Position numbers and translations under genes: made by a program
Notes under the pieces: model-generated
The model's database searches: none
What the model was told of the DNA's origin: nothing
What the model saw: the letters and a program-made list of their open reading frames with translations, nothing else
From: Casimicrobium huifangae
GTDB taxonomy: Bacteria > Pseudomonadota > Gammaproteobacteria > Burkholderiales > Casimicrobiaceae
DNA length: 64,000 nucleotides
Direction: 5' to 3'
Assembly (NCBI RefSeq): GCF_009746125.1
Contig: NZ_CP041352.1
Span: 585,847-649,846, forward strand
Part shown: one piece after another, positions 43,533-53,954 of the stretch
How positions within the stretch are numbered: position 1 is the first letter of the stretch
Layout of the letters: each line of letters opens with the position of its first letter

Positions 43533-44756
43533 GTGCGAAACGGGATGGATTCGGTGGAAACTGGCAAACAAAACTGGCGCGCCCATGCGTCCAGCAAATG
43601 GGCGTCTGCGACGCGCGCGTCGGCCCTTGGTGCGGCGATGTTGCCGTTGATCGCAAGTGCCGATTGGAAGATGAACCTGCAAGCGCCGAATTCCTCGGTG
43701 GCCCAACAGATGTTCGACCTGCACACGCTGATCACGTTGATCTGTGTAGTGATCTTCGTTGGCGTATTTGGCGTCATGTTCTACTCGCTCTACGCCCACC
43801 GCAAGAGCAAAGGGCACAAGGCCGCCCAGTTCCACGAAAGTGCGACGGTAGAGGCGGTCTGGACCATCGTTCCGTTCTTCATCCTGCTGGCTATGGCCTT
43901 CCCGGCCACCAAGGCTGTGCTGGATATGCGCGACAGCTCCGCGCCGGAAATGACGGTCAAGATCACCGCTTACCAGTGGAAATGGGGCTATGACTATCTG
44001 AACGATGGCTTCGGCTTCGTTTCCAACCTGTCGACGCCACTGGCGCAGATCAAGGGCGGCGAGAAAAAGGGTGAAAATTACCTTCTGGAAGTGGACAATC
44101 CGTTGGTGGTGCCGGTCGGCAAAAAAATTCGCGTGCTGTTGACGGCAAACGATGTGATTCACGCCTGGTGGGTTCCAGCGTTGGGCGTCAAGCAGGACGC
44201 GGTGCCGGGCTTTATTCGTGACGCGTGGTTCCGGGCCGACCGTCCCGGCATTTATCGCGGCAACTGCGCTGAGCTGTGCGGCAAGGAGCACGGGTTCATG
44301 CCCATCGTGGTCGAAGTCAAGACTCAGGCTGACTACGACAAATGGCTCGCAACGCAGAAAGACAAGTACGGCGTCGGCAAGGCGGCGGCAACCGCTGTGG
44401 TCGTCGACACCAAGACCTACACGCGGGATGAGCTGGTCGCGCACGGCAAGACCGTCTATGAGGGGTTGGGTGGCTGTCAGGGCTGTCATCAACCGACTGG
44501 CAAGGGCGTCCCCGGCACCTTCCCGGCGCTGGATGGCTCCAAGATTGTGAACGGTGGCAAGGATGGGCAGATTGCACTCCTTCTCAACGGCAAGCCGGGC
44601 ACCGCAATGGCCTCGTTCAAGCATTTGAGCGATAAGGATCTGGCTGGCGTGATGGCTTTCACTCGCAGCACCTGGTCGAACAAGGCGGCGGAATTCGCGC
44701 AGCCGGTTGACTTTGCCAAGGCTCGCAATGGCGGTCAGCTACCGGCTGGATCGTAA
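43533..44756 (+). CDS. coxB: cytochrome c oxidase subunit II with fused cytochrome c (caa3 type)
   Basis: A 407-residue oxidase subunit II. The signal region ends near LIASADW; two membrane helices (about 65-90 and 105-130) precede the CuA cupredoxin domain, with the CuA ligands in CAELCGKEHGFM near residue 247, and DVIHAWWVPALGVKQDAVPG. A C-terminal cytochrome c domain has the heme motif CQGCH near residue 314. Start GTG at 43533 or ATG at 43545. It opens the cox operon. Confidence 0.95.
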   Translation: MRNGMDSVETGKQNWRAHASSKWASATRASALGAAMLPLIASADWKMNLQAPNSSVAQQMFDLHTLITLICVVIFVGVFGVMFYSLYAHRKSKGHKAAQFHESATVEAVWTIVPFFILLAMAFPATKAVLDMRDSSAPEMTVKITAYQWKWGYDYLNDGFGFVSNLSTPLAQIKGGEKKGENYLLEVDNPLVVPVGKKIRVLLTANDVIHAWWVPALGVKQDAVPGFIRDAWFRADRPGIYRGNCAELCGKEHGFMPIVVEVKTQADYDKWLATQKDKYGVGKAAATAVVVDTKTYTRDELVAHGKTVYEGLGGCQGCHQPTGKGVPGTFPALDGSKIVNGGKDGQIALLLNGKPGTAMASFKHLSDKDLAGVMAFTRSTWSNKAAEFAQPVDFAKARNGGQLPAGS

Positions 44757-44805
44757 GCGCAGCTAGCGACCAAGAGATAAAGAGAATTCAGGAGCAGGCA
44801 AGAAA

Positions 44806-46410
44806 ATGGCAAGCATTCCGCACGATCCAGCGCATCACAATCCCGGCCACGACGATCATCATGATCATCATCCGACCGGCATCACACGCTTTCTGACGAC
44901 GACCAATCACAAGGACATCGGCTCGATGTACCTGTGGTTCAGCTTCGCGATGTTCATTTCCGGCGGCATCATGGCGCTCTTGATTCGTGCCGAGCTGTTC
45001 GAGCCCGGTCTGCAGGTTGTGCGTCCGGAACTGTTCAACCAGTTGACGACGCTGCATGGCATCGTGATGATCTTCGGCGCCATCATGCCGGCCTTTGTGG
45101 GCTTCGCGAACTGGATGCTGCCGCTGCAGCTCGGTGCGCCTGATATGGCCTTTGCCCGCATGAACAACTGGTCGTTCTGGCTGCTTCCGCCAGCCGCGAT
45201 CCTGCTGATCGGTTCATTCTTTGTCCCAGGCGGCGCTGCGGCTGGTGGCTGGACGCTCTATCCTCCGCTTTCAGTGCAGGCGGGGATGGGCATGGACATG
45301 ATGATCTTTGCGGTGCACATCATGGGTGCCTCGTCGATCATGGGCTCGATCAACATCATCACCACCATCCTCAACATGCGCACTCCTGGCATGACGATGA
45401 TGAAGATGCCGATGTTTGCATGGACCTGGCTGATCACGGCCTTTCTGCTGATTGCAACCATGCCTGTTCTTGCTGGTGCGGTGACCATGCTGCTGACCGA
45501 CCGTCACTTCGGTACCACCTTCTTCAACGCTGCTGGTGGCGGTGATCCGGTCATGTTCCAGCACATCTTCTGGTTCTTTGGTCACCCCGAGGTTTACATC
45601 ATCGCATTGCCGGCCTTTGGCGTTGTGTCCCAGATCATTCCGGCGTTCTCGCGCAAGCCGCTGTTCGGCTACGCGTCGATGGTCTACGCGACTGCCTCAA
45701 TCGCAATCCTGTCGTTCATCGTATGGGCACACCATATGTACACGACGGGCCTGCCAGTGGCCGGGCAGCTCTACTTCATGTTCGCTACCATGCTGATCGC
45801 CGTGCCCACCGGCGTCAAGGTATTCAACTGGCTCGCAACAATGTGGCGCGGTTCGATTACGCTCGAAACACCGATGCTGTTTTGCCTCGGCTTCCTGTTC
45901 CTGTTCACACTGGGTGGCTTCACGGGCCTTGTGCTGTCGCTGACGCCCGTGGACATCCAGCTGCACGACACCTACTACGTTGTCGCCCACTTCCACTACG
46001 TGATGGTCGCGGGCGCGCTGTTCTCTGCATTTGCGGCCGTGTATTACTGGGGCCCGAAGTGGACTGGCTGGATGTATGAGGAGAAGCTCGGCAAGATCCA
46101 CTTCTGGTGGTCGCTGATCGCTTTCAACATCACCTTTTTCCCGCAGCACTTCCTCGGCTTGGCCGGCATGCCGCGCCGTATTCCGGACTACTCAATGCAG
46201 TTTGCCGAGTGGAACATGGTGTCCTCGGTCGGTGCCTTCCTGTTCGGAACGGCGCAAATCTTCTTCATCATCATCGTCATTCGCATGATCACCGGCAAGA
46301 GCGGCGTGCGTGCGGCCGCCAAGCCGTGGGATGGGGCGGAAGGGCTGGAGTGGACGGTGCCGTCGCCCGCTCCGTATCACACCTTTGAGACGCCGCCCGC
46401 ATTCAAATAG
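44806..46410 (+). CDS. ctaD: cytochrome c oxidase subunit I
   Basis: Subunit I, 534 residues, with about 12 membrane helices, holding heme a and the heme a3-CuB centre. The His-rich N-terminus ([16 protein letters not shown]) precedes the core. [17 protein letters not shown] has the CuB histidine and Tyr-type region, [10 protein letters not shown] the next CuB histidines, and [16 protein letters not shown] the heme ligands. It reduces O2 at the end of the aerobic chain. Confidence 0.97.
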   Translation: MASIPHDPAHHNPGHDDHHDHHPTGITRFLTTTNHKDIGSMYLWFSFAMFISGGIMALLIRAELFEPGLQVVRPELFNQLTTLHGIVMIFGAIMPAFVGFANWMLPLQLGAPDMAFARMNNWSFWLLPPAAILLIGSFFVPGGAAAGGWTLYPPLSVQAGMGMDMMIFAVHIMGASSIMGSINIITTILNMRTPGMTMMKMPMFAWTWLITAFLLIATMPVLAGAVTMLLTDRHFGTTFFNAAGGGDPVMFQHIFWFFGHPEVYIIALPAFGVVSQIIPAFSRKPLFGYASMVYATASIAILSFIVWAHHMYTTGLPVAGQLYFMFATMLIAVPTGVKVFNWLATMWRGSITLETPMLFCLGFLFLFTLGGFTGLVLSLTPVDIQLHDTYYVVAHFHYVMVAGALFSAFAAVYYWGPKWTGWMYEEKLGKIHFWWSLIAFNITFFPQHFLGLAGMPRRIPDYSMQFAEWNMVSSVGAFLFGTAQIFFIIIVIRMITGKSGVRAAAKPWDGAEGLEWTVPSPAPYHTFETPPAFK

Positions 46411-46412
46411 CC

Positions 46413-46556
46413 ATGACCGCTGCCAGCAGCAAATCAGTGACAGTCAGTGACGCGGCGGAGGCCACGCGCCGCCGCCGCAACCTGATCACCGGTTGGATTC
46501 TGGGTGCGGTGGCGCTTACTATCGCCCTTTCGGTCTGGTACGCCAGAACGCACTGA
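46413..46556 (+). CDS. small cytochrome oxidase assembly peptide
   Basis: A 47-residue peptide starting MTAASSKSVTVSDAAEATR, with a basic RRRR run at residues 19-22 and one membrane helix (ITGWILGAVALTIALSVWYA, 25-44). It begins two bases after the ctaD stop and precedes ctaG. Similar tiny single-helix proteins occupy this position in many betaproteobacterial cox operons. It is too short for most automated calls but has a sensible start and operon context. Confidence 0.75.
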   Translation: MTAASSKSVTVSDAAEATRRRRNLITGWILGAVALTIALSVWYARTH

Positions 46557-46572
46557 GGGCAGCTGGTTTCCC

Positions 46573-47154
46573 ATGTTTTCGTTTGACAACAAAGTCACTT
46601 TGCGCAAGCTGGCCGTATTCGTTGCGGTCATGTTCGCGTTCGGCTTTGCGCTGGTGCCTATCTACAAGAAGATTTGCGAAGTCACTGGCGTCAACGATTT
46701 CATGAAACCGGAGCAGGTCAAAAATACCCAGGTCGATACGTCACGAACCGTTCGTGTGGAATTCGACGCCAATACGCAAAATCTGCCGTGGTCGTTCAAA
46801 CCTGCGGTGACCTCGATGAACTTGCATCCGGGTGAGCTGGCGTCGGTGGTGTACGAGGTTCGGAACAAGACGTCGCGGGCCATGACGGGGCAGGCAGTGC
46901 CGAGTTATGGGCCAAGCAGTGCGGCGGAATATTTTCGCAAGCTGGAGTGCTTCTGCTTCACCAAGCAGGCTTTTGCGGCTGAAGAGTCGCGTCAGATGCC
47001 GGTTGTCTTCGTGGTCGATCCGAAATTGCCCAAGGACGTCAACACCATCACACTGTCCTACACATTTTTTGAACTGCCGGGGTCCGGGCCTGCCGCTGTC
47101 GTAGCACCCCCTGGCAAACTGGAATCCGGTGCAACTGCATCGGCACCCGGTTAA
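46573..47154 (+). CDS. ctaG: cytochrome c oxidase assembly protein CtaG/Cox11
   Basis: A 193-residue Cox11 homologue that delivers copper to CuB of subunit I. A single N-terminal membrane helix (LRKLAVFVAVMFAFGFALVPIYKKICEVTG) is followed by a periplasmic Ig-like domain with the copper motif KLECFCFTKQ (CFCF). The ATG at 46573 fits the family start MFSFDNK; the open frame extends further upstream. Confidence 0.93.
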   Translation: MFSFDNKVTLRKLAVFVAVMFAFGFALVPIYKKICEVTGVNDFMKPEQVKNTQVDTSRTVRVEFDANTQNLPWSFKPAVTSMNLHPGELASVVYEVRNKTSRAMTGQAVPSYGPSSAAEYFRKLECFCFTKQAFAAEESRQMPVVFVVDPKLPKDVNTITLSYTFFELPGSGPAAVVAPPGKLESGATASAPG

Positions 47155-47186
47155 ACCTTTTCGATACCTTACCTAGCGAGCTCACG

Positions 47187-48047
47187 ATGAGTGCTTCTCC
47201 AGCTGCCAGCAGTGGCAAATATTTCGTACCCTCCCCGTCGCACTGGCCGCTGGTCGGCAGCGCTGCACTGTTGACGCTGGCGTTTGGCGCTGTCGGCAGC
47301 ATGAACAGCCTGCCCTGGGGGCTGCCAGTACTGGGCGCCGGTTTCGTGATCCTGCTCATCATGCTGTTCGGCTGGTTTGGGACTGTGATCCGCGAGAGCG
47401 AAGGTCGTCTGTACGGCAAGAACGTTGACACCTCGTTCCGCTGGAGCATGAGCTGGTTCATCTTCTCCGAGGTGATGTTTTTTGCGGCATTCTTCGGCGC
47501 CCTGGGCTATGCCCGCCTGCACTCGGTGCCGGACCTCGGCAGCGTGGACGCAAAGATGCTCTGGCCCGATTTCGCGGGTACCTGGCCCACCGCCGGCCCG
47601 TTCATCAAGGAAGTGTTCTCGCCGATGGGCGCATGGGGCATCCCGGCGATCAATACCGCGCTGCTGCTGACTTCGGGCATCACCCTGACCATTGCGCATC
47701 ATGCGCTTATCGCTGGCAACCGCAGCAAGCTGATTCTCTGGCTGGCTGCCACGATCGTTCTCGGCGCGGTCTTCCTGACGCTCCAGATTTACGAGTACAT
47801 GCATGCCTACAGCGAGCTGAACCTCAAGCTCACGACCGGCATCTTCGGCTCGACGTTCTTCATGCTGACCGGCTTTCACGGCTTTCATGTGACGGTTGGC
47901 GCCATCATGCTGGCGGTGATTCTGGTGCGTGCGATCCGCGGCCATTTCGATGCCGAGCATCATTTCGCATTCGAGGCGGCCGCCTGGTACTGGCACTTCG
48001 TTGACGTCGTGTGGTTGGGCCTGTTCGTGATCGTCTACATGCTGTAA
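47187..48047 (+). CDS. ctaE: cytochrome c oxidase subunit III
   Basis: Subunit III, 286 residues with seven membrane helices. Typical segments are KYFVPSPSHWPLVGSAAL at the start, SWFIFSEVMFFAAFFGALGYAR, and FHVTVGAIMLAVILVRAIRG with HHFAFEAAAWYWHFVDVVWL at the end. Length normal. Ends before a strong hairpin. Confidence 0.96.
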   Translation: MSASPAASSGKYFVPSPSHWPLVGSAALLTLAFGAVGSMNSLPWGLPVLGAGFVILLIMLFGWFGTVIRESEGRLYGKNVDTSFRWSMSWFIFSEVMFFAAFFGALGYARLHSVPDLGSVDAKMLWPDFAGTWPTAGPFIKEVFSPMGAWGIPAINTALLLTSGITLTIAHHALIAGNRSKLILWLAATIVLGAVFLTLQIYEYMHAYSELNLKLTTGIFGSTFFMLTGFHGFHVTVGAIMLAVILVRAIRGHFDAEHHFAFEAAAWYWHFVDVVWLGLFVIVYML

Positions 48048-48067
48048 TCGTTCACGGTCATCCTGGC

Positions 48068-48089
48068 AAGGCGGCCTTGGGGCCGCCTT
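48068..48089. terminator. terminator hairpin after ctaE
   Basis: AAGGCGGCC and GGCCGCCTT form a perfect 9-bp stem with loop TTGG, followed by CGCATTTG. It ends the coxB-ctaE block and could also stop the convergent DUF2909 transcript, though the T-run is poor. Confidence 0.65.
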
Positions 48090-48143
48090 CGCATTTGTGG
48101 TTGGGTCAAACAGACTGACCGCAGGCGTTCCGGGCGGCTGGAA

Positions 48144-48350
48144 CTAGCGACCGATCCCTTGCGGACCGATCCAGCCGAATTTGTATCCCGCCATCAGGAA
48201 AATGAACAGGCCGACCGAGATTGCGACGCGTATCGTCAACGCGCGCAGCATGCGCTTCGACCCCTGGCCGCGGTCACGGAACAGGAACACCAGCGCCGAC
48301 GCCATTGAAGCGATGATCGCGATGAGACAAAGAATGACCAGCCAGCGCAT
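48144..48350 (-). CDS. DUF2909 twin-transmembrane protein
   Basis: A 68-residue protein with two membrane helices (about 3-23 and 44-63) joined by the conserved FRDRGQGSKRMLRALTIRVAIS. This family regularly lies, in opposite orientation, between subunit III and surf1 genes in betaproteobacteria. Its role is unknown, presumably in oxidase assembly. Confidence 0.88.
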   Translation of the reverse strand: MRWLVILCLIAIIASMASALVFLFRDRGQGSKRMLRALTIRVAISVGLFIFLMAGYKFGWIGPQGIGR

Positions 48351-48373
48351 CCAGATATTTTAGAGAGACCCGA

Positions 48374-49150
48374 GTGAGTCTGCCCGATCCCGAACTACGT
48401 GCGAGCAGCACGGCCGAGGAGCCGGCGCGCAGGGCATTTCGACCACGCTGGTGGGCGGCACTGCTCACGATCGCTGTCGTTGCACTGACGGTCCGTCTGG
48501 GCAACTGGCAGGGCGAGCGCGCCAGCTATCGTCAGCAGCAACAGCAATTGCAGGAGCGGGGTCGTGCGATGTCACCCCTCGCCGCGGACGGCTTGGCGCG
48601 GATTGCCGAGCTCGGCGATGCAGATCGGTACCGTCCGGTCAGGATGGACGTCAAGTTCCTCCCCGACACGATACTTTTCGCCGACAACCGGATTTCTGAC
48701 GGGAAGGCGGGCTACGGGGTGTTGCAACTGATTGCTGCTCAAGGCGACGAAGGCAACCCCGCACCGCATTACTACCTGCTCGACCGCGGCTGGATAGCCG
48801 CACCGCCGGTCCGCGAGAAATTGCCCGACGTTGAATCACCGGCGGGCGTTGTCAGCATTGAAGCACGACTGAATCTGCCGCCGTCGCGTAACCCGGGCAC
48901 CGCCGCGAACGATGACAGCGCGCGGCTCAACTATGTCAACATTGACGAACTGACGAAGCGCTGGCGCCACCAGATCCCGCCTTTCGTACTGGAACAGACG
49001 GGCGGACCGGGTTTTACCGGTGTCGATCGCCCTGCCGCCGGCACCAACTACGAGAAGAACCTGATCTACCAGATGCAGTGGTATTCGTTCGCCGCGCTCG
49101 CCGTGGTGTTGTTTGTGGTTCTGAGTTTTCGAAAACAGGTCTCGCGTTGA
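48374..49150 (+). CDS. surf1: SURF1-family cytochrome oxidase assembly protein
   Basis: A 258-residue SURF1 protein with membrane helices near both ends (about 27-45 and 235-252) flanking a periplasmic domain. FLPDTILFADNRISDGKAGYGVLQL, YYLLDRGWIAAPP and NYEKNLIYQMQWYSFA are conserved. It helps insert heme a into subunit I. Start GTG at 48374. Its TGA overlaps the next TTG start. Confidence 0.92.
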   Translation: MSLPDPELRASSTAEEPARRAFRPRWWAALLTIAVVALTVRLGNWQGERASYRQQQQQLQERGRAMSPLAADGLARIAELGDADRYRPVRMDVKFLPDTILFADNRISDGKAGYGVLQLIAAQGDEGNPAPHYYLLDRGWIAAPPVREKLPDVESPAGVVSIEARLNLPPSRNPGTAANDDSARLNYVNIDELTKRWRHQIPPFVLEQTGGPGFTGVDRPAAGTNYEKNLIYQMQWYSFAALAVVLFVVLSFRKQVSR

Positions 49151-49671
49151 AGTCTTCAACCAAAATGATTGTTCTCGTCGCGCTGGTTTGCGCGGCGCCG
49201 TTTGTCTCCGCATGGGTGGCCTACTACTTCATCAAACCCGAAGGTGGCAAGAGTTATGGCGAACTGCTTCCGGTTCTACCGGTCATGAGTGAGCAGGATC
49301 GCGTACTGCTGGGTGATGATGTGGTGAAAGGCAAATGGCTGCTGATTCAGCAGGAGCAGGCTCTTTGCGACACTGCTTGCGCCGAGGCGCTATACGCGAC
49401 GCGACAGGCGCGAACCATGCTGGGACGCGAGAGGGATCGTGTCGTCCGCGTGCTGACGATTCAGAACCTGCAACCGGAAATTGCATCGCAACACCCGGAT
49501 CTGCTGACCAAAGCGGGCGCTGGCAAATTCGACCGGATTGTGCCGCAGCAACGTGGACTGGTGCTGATTGATCCGCTCGGCAACCAGGTGATGCTCTGGC
49601 CGAAAAGTCCGGACATCAAAAAGCTGAATCAGGACCTGAGCCGCCTGATGCGGGCGTCAAGGATCGGATGA
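49147..49671 (+). CDS. Sco-like membrane-anchored copper/thiol protein
   Basis: A 174-residue protein with an N-terminal membrane anchor (MIVLVALVCAAPFVSAWVAYYFI) and a thioredoxin-like domain containing CDTAC near residue 77, resembling the CxxxC copper site of Sco proteins. It occupies the place of the hypothetical oxidase assembly protein between surf1 and ctaB genes. The TTG start at 49147 overlaps the surf1 stop; an ATG 18 bases later is an alternative. It overlaps ctaB by four bases. Confidence 0.78.
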   Translation: MKSSTKMIVLVALVCAAPFVSAWVAYYFIKPEGGKSYGELLPVLPVMSEQDRVLLGDDVVKGKWLLIQQEQALCDTACAEALYATRQARTMLGRERDRVVRVLTIQNLQPEIASQHPDLLTKAGAGKFDRIVPQQRGLVLIDPLGNQVMLWPKSPDIKKLNQDLSRLMRASRIG

Positions 49672-50567
49672 CGGCGATGCAGCAGCCAAGCCCGGCCGCC
49701 AGCGCCGCCTGGCACGACTACTGGGTAGTCACCAAGCCGCGCGTCACGGCGCTCGCGGTATTCACCTCATTTATCGGCATGCTGCTGGTGGACAAAGGTT
49801 TCCCGCCAGCAACCGTTGTCATCGGCGGCTGCATCGGCATCGCCCTGCTGGCAGGCGCCAGTTTTGCCATGAACTGCCTGCTCGAAGCGGCTGTCGATGC
49901 CCGCATGAAGCGCACTGATTGGCGACCGTCCGCGCAGGGGCGACTGAGCACCGCGCAGATCGTGATCTTTGCGCTCTTGCTTGGCGTGGTTGGCAGCGCG
50001 GTACTGATCACCACGACCAACGTGCTGACCTGGGCGCTAACCCTGGCCACGTTCTTTGGCTACGCGTTTATCTACACGCTTTATCTAAAGCCCAATACGC
50101 CGCAAAACATCGTCATCGGCGGTGCTGCGGGCGCGATGCCGCCAGTGCTGGGCTGGGCAGCGGTGGCCAACGACGTATCGGCGCCGGCGCTGCTGTTGTT
50201 CCTCATCATCTTTGCCTGGACGCCACCGCACTTCTGGGCGCTCGCACTGTATCGCCAGGAAGACTACGAGAAGTCGGGTTTGCCAATGCTGCCAGTCACC
50301 CACGGGCGTGAGTTCACCATCCTGCACATGCTGCTCTACACCTGGCTGCTGCTTGCGGTGTCGCTGTTGCCAGTGTCGATCCGGATGAGTGGCATCGCCT
50401 ACGGCGTCGTCGCACTAGGTCTGGGGCTGCGCTTCGTTTACCTGGTCTGGCAATTGCGCCGCGAGTACAGCGATGCGCGCTCGAAGGGCGTGTTCCGCTA
50501 TTCGCTCACCTATCTGGCGGCGTTATTTGCGGTGTTGCTGGCGGACCATTACCTGTCCTGGCTATAA
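49668..50567 (+). CDS. ctaB: protoheme IX farnesyltransferase
   Basis: CtaB/CyoE, 299 residues, a polytopic UbiA-family prenyltransferase making heme O from heme B. The first Asp-rich region is NCLLEAAVDARMKRTDWRP near residue 62; the second region has FAWTPPHFWALALYRQEDYEKSGLPMLP. Heme O normally goes to CtaA (heme A synthase), whose gene is usually just upstream but is absent here. Confidence 0.95.
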   Translation: MTAMQQPSPAASAAWHDYWVVTKPRVTALAVFTSFIGMLLVDKGFPPATVVIGGCIGIALLAGASFAMNCLLEAAVDARMKRTDWRPSAQGRLSTAQIVIFALLLGVVGSAVLITTTNVLTWALTLATFFGYAFIYTLYLKPNTPQNIVIGGAAGAMPPVLGWAAVANDVSAPALLLFLIIFAWTPPHFWALALYRQEDYEKSGLPMLPVTHGREFTILHMLLYTWLLLAVSLLPVSIRMSGIAYGVVALGLGLRFVYLVWQLRREYSDARSKGVFRYSLTYLAALFAVLLADHYLSWL

Positions 50568-50633
50568 CGTCATGCCGGCCCGCGTGTCGGGCCGTGAACA
50601 TAGCTACGGGAAGCGGATCGGATCGAGGTGAGC

Positions 50634-50798
50634 CTACAGCTCCACCATTTCGAAATCGTCCTTGCGCGCACCGCATTCCGGGCAGGTCCAGTTCATCGGG
50701 ATATCGTCCCATTTGGTGCCGGCCGCGATGCCATCTTCCGGCCAGCCGACGGCTTCGTCGTAGATCCAGCCGCAGATCAGGCACATGTACTTTTTCAT
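50634..50798 (-). CDS. rubredoxin
   Basis: A 54-residue rubredoxin with iron ligands in [12 protein letters not shown] (CxxC) and [14 protein letters not shown] (CPxC). It carries single electrons at a mononuclear Fe site. The ATG at 50798 is the family start; upstream codons are not conserved. It is divergent from gspE. Confidence 0.94.
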   Translation of the reverse strand: MKKYMCLICGWIYDEAVGWPEDGIAAGTKWDDIPMNWTCPECGARKDDFEMVEL

Positions 50799-50903
50799 GA
50801 CTTTTCGAACGATTCCACTTTCAGGTAAACCAATCAATTTTAGGTGAATGGCGCTGAACCATCGCCGCTCATTAGAATCAAAGGTTGACCAAGACAAGAC
50901 GGG

Positions 50904-52670
50904 GTGAGGCTGGTGGAGACCGCCGTACACGAAGCCACAACAGCCCAGGCAGCTACACCGCCCGCCGCACGGGGGCGCCTCAAACTTGGCGCCATCCTGC
51001 TCGCTCGTGGCAAGATCGATGAAGCCGAGCTGGATCGTGCGCTGCGCCTGCAGGCGGCTTCATCGCGCCCGGAAAAGCTCGGCAGTCTGCTGAGCACTCT
51101 CGGCATCGTTTCTGCCCGTGATGTGGCAATGGCCATTGCCGAGCAGGGCGGCGTTACCTATGTGGAAGCTTCCGCCTTCCCTGAAATTCCGATTCTCGAA
51201 GAGCGCATTTCTGCCCGCTTTCTGCGCGACGCGCGGGCGCTCCCGCTGGAGGAAGACGAGGATTCACTGACCATCGCCGTCGCCGATCCGTTCGACGATT
51301 TTGTGCGGCACTCATTCGAGTTGATCTCCAACCGCCAGATCCATCGAGTAGTGGCGATTGGCGCTGACATCGACGCTGCTATCGAACGCCTCTATGGCAG
51401 CGGTCGCACCGCAGTTGCCCAGCTCGCACAAGGCGATCTCGAAGCCCGCATCGATACCGATGCGCTGGGTGACGATGTCCAGCAGTTGAAGGACCTCGCG
51501 TCAGAGGCACCGGTCATCCGACTGGTGAGCCTGCTGATCACCAACGCGCTTGAGGCGCGGGCATCCGATATTCACGTCGAGCCGTTCGAGAACCGGCTGA
51601 TCGTGCGCTACCGCATTGACGGCGTGCTGCACGAAATCGAGTCTCCGCCCAAGCGTCTCGCCGCGGCGGTGATCTCGCGCATCAAGATCATGGCGAATCT
51701 CGACATCGCCGAGCGCCGCTTGCCGCAGGACGGCCGCATCCGCCTGCGTATCCAGGGCAAGGACATCGACCTGCGCGTCTCGACGGTACCCACCATGCAC
51801 GGCGAGAGCGTGGTGATGCGTATTCTCGACAAGGGCGGCGTTGCGCTGAACTTCGAAAAGCTCGGCTTCGCACCGGACATCCTCGCCAAATTCAAGGCGG
51901 CACTGGCGCAGCCGAATGGCATCCTGCTGGTGACCGGCCCGACCGGCTCCGGCAAGACGACCACGCTTTACACCGCGCTCGACGGCCTCAACCAGCCTGA
52001 CGTGAAGATCCTCACCGTCGAGGATCCGGTCGAGTACCAGATGGCGGGGATCAACCAGATTCAGGTCAAGCCGCAGATCGACCTCACTTTCGCCAACGCG
52101 CTGCGCTCGATCGTCCGGCAAGACCCGGACATCATCATGATCGGCGAAATCCGCGACCTCGAAACCGCCGAGATCGCCGTGCAGGCGGCGCTGACTGGTC
52201 ACCTCGTGCTCTCGACCTTGCACACCAACGACGCCCCGGCGACGGTGAGCCGTTTGCTCGACATGGGCGTCGACGACTACCTCCTAACGAGCACCCTTGT
52301 CGGCGTGCTGGCGCAACGCCTGGTGCGTACGCTGTGCACCAGCTGTCGCGAACCGCACACACTCGACGAAGCGACAGCAAAGGACATCGGCCTGCACCGG
52401 GTGACGCCGGAGCCTCGCCCTGTTGTCTACAAGGCGGTGGGCTGCGGGCAGTGCAGCCACACCGGTTTCACCGGGCGCGTCTGTATCGCCGAGATGATGC
52501 CGCTGACCGAGCCGATTCGTCGTCTCGTGATGGGCAAGGCCAATGCCAGTGAGCTGCGCAAGGCCGCGCTCACTGAAGGCATGCTGCCGATGTACGACGA
52601 TGGTTTGCGCAAAGTGGCCGCAGGCGTGACGACGGTCGAAGAAGTGCTGCGCGCCACGCGCGAGGGCTAA
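50904..52670 (+). CDS. gspE: type II secretion ATPase GspE
   Basis: A 588-residue secretion ATPase that powers the T2SS from the cytoplasm. The N-terminal MshEN-type domain is at residues about 20-150. Walker A is [16 protein letters not shown] near residue 347, the Asp box/Walker [17 protein letters not shown] near 405, and a tetracysteine zinc site is [10 protein letters not shown] with CGQCSHTGF near 475-510. The start is GTG at 50904. It leads the gsp operon. Confidence 0.96.
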   Translation: MRLVETAVHEATTAQAATPPAARGRLKLGAILLARGKIDEAELDRALRLQAASSRPEKLGSLLSTLGIVSARDVAMAIAEQGGVTYVEASAFPEIPILEERISARFLRDARALPLEEDEDSLTIAVADPFDDFVRHSFELISNRQIHRVVAIGADIDAAIERLYGSGRTAVAQLAQGDLEARIDTDALGDDVQQLKDLASEAPVIRLVSLLITNALEARASDIHVEPFENRLIVRYRIDGVLHEIESPPKRLAAAVISRIKIMANLDIAERRLPQDGRIRLRIQGKDIDLRVSTVPTMHGESVVMRILDKGGVALNFEKLGFAPDILAKFKAALAQPNGILLVTGPTGSGKTTTLYTALDGLNQPDVKILTVEDPVEYQMAGINQIQVKPQIDLTFANALRSIVRQDPDIIMIGEIRDLETAEIAVQAALTGHLVLSTLHTNDAPATVSRLLDMGVDDYLLTSTLVGVLAQRLVRTLCTSCREPHTLDEATAKDIGLHRVTPEPRPVVYKAVGCGQCSHTGFTGRVCIAEMMPLTEPIRRLVMGKANASELRKAALTEGMLPMYDDGLRKVAAGVTTVEEVLRATREG

Positions 52671-52673
52671 GCG

Positions 52674-53909
52674 GTGGCACTGTTTGCTTTTGAGGCGGTA
52701 CGCCAATCCGGCGAGCCAGTATCTGCGCAGGTGGAGGCCGCCACTGAGGCCGAAGCGGTGGAACGGGTGCGCGAGCAGGGTCTGATCCTGCTCAAGATTC
52801 AGACCGCCGCCTCCGCTGCAATCGCATCGCACCAGAAAAAGTCCGGCACATTCGGCCGGTTATTCGCCTCGCGCAAGATCACACGCGACCAGATCGTCAG
52901 CTTTACCCGCGATCTGGCCAACCTGATCGGTGCCGGGTTGCCGCTCGATCGCGCCTTTGAGCTGTTGGTCGGCCTTGCCGATACGGGACCGCAGGCAGCG
53001 CTGCTGCAGGACCTGCGCGACCGCGTGCGCGGTGGCAAGGCGCTGTCGCAAGCGCTGGCAGAGCATCCCAAGCACTTCGATCGCCTGTACGTGAACATGG
53101 TCCGCGCTGGCGAAGCAAGCGGAACGCTCGGGCCCGTGCTGGCGCGCATTTCGGAGTTTCAGGAACGTAGCGCCGAGCTGCGCTCCAGCGTGCAATCAGC
53201 GCTGCTTTACCCGATCGTGCTGGTTGGCGTGGCCGTTGTGGCGGTGCTGACCATGATCTTTTTCGTGGTGCCGAAGTTCGAGGCGACCTTCCGCCAGTTC
53301 GGCAAGGCATTGCCGCCTGCCACCGAGAATCTGCTAGCACTGTCGCACTGGCTGCGCGACGACGGCTGGATGCTGCTGATTGGTGTGGCGGCGCTGGTGA
53401 TTCTGGTTCGCGGCCGCCTGCGTACGCCGCAGGGGCAGTTGAACTGGCACCGCCGCAAGCTCACGTTGCCGGTGATGGGGGATCTGTTCAGCAAGATCGA
53501 AGTGGCGCGTTTCGCCCGCACCCTGGGCACGCTTTTGGGCAACGGTGTCAGCCTGTTGCCAGCGCTCACTATCGTCAAGGACACCGTGGAGAATCGCGCG
53601 CTGGCCGGTTCGCTGGACGGTGTGCTGGCGCGGCTGAAGGCCGGGCAGGGCTTCGCACGACCGCTGATGGAGACGGGCCTTTACCCCAAGCTGGCGGTAC
53701 ACATGGTTGCCGTGGGTGAGGAAACGGGCCGTCTTGACAGCATGCTGATCAAGGTGGCGGACGTCTATGACCAGGAGGTCAACACCGCCCTCAAGCGGGC
53801 GCTGGGGCTGCTGGAGCCGGTGCTGATCCTGACTCTCGCGGTGGTCGTCGGCGGCATCATCTTCTCGCTGATGAGTGCGCTGCTGGGTCTAACGGAATTT
53901 AATGTCTAG
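52674..53909 (+). CDS. gspF: type II secretion inner membrane protein GspF
   Basis: A 411-residue polytopic protein of the T2SS inner-membrane platform, with two T2SSF domains (KITRDQIVSFTRDLANLIGAGLPLDRAFELL and VARFARTLGTLLGNGVSLLPAL) and three membrane helices, the last near the C-terminus (LILTLAVVVGGIIFSLMSALLGL). Start GTG three bases after gspE. A palindromic repeat follows before gspG. Confidence 0.95.
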   Translation: MALFAFEAVRQSGEPVSAQVEAATEAEAVERVREQGLILLKIQTAASAAIASHQKKSGTFGRLFASRKITRDQIVSFTRDLANLIGAGLPLDRAFELLVGLADTGPQAALLQDLRDRVRGGKALSQALAEHPKHFDRLYVNMVRAGEASGTLGPVLARISEFQERSAELRSSVQSALLYPIVLVGVAVVAVLTMIFFVVPKFEATFRQFGKALPPATENLLALSHWLRDDGWMLLIGVAALVILVRGRLRTPQGQLNWHRRKLTLPVMGDLFSKIEVARFARTLGTLLGNGVSLLPALTIVKDTVENRALAGSLDGVLARLKAGQGFARPLMETGLYPKLAVHMVAVGEETGRLDSMLIKVADVYDQEVNTALKRALGLLEPVLILTLAVVVGGIIFSLMSALLGLTEFNV

Positions 53910-53954
53910 CCGTTGGTCACAAAATATGGCGTGGCGCAGCGAAGTAGCGAGAAC

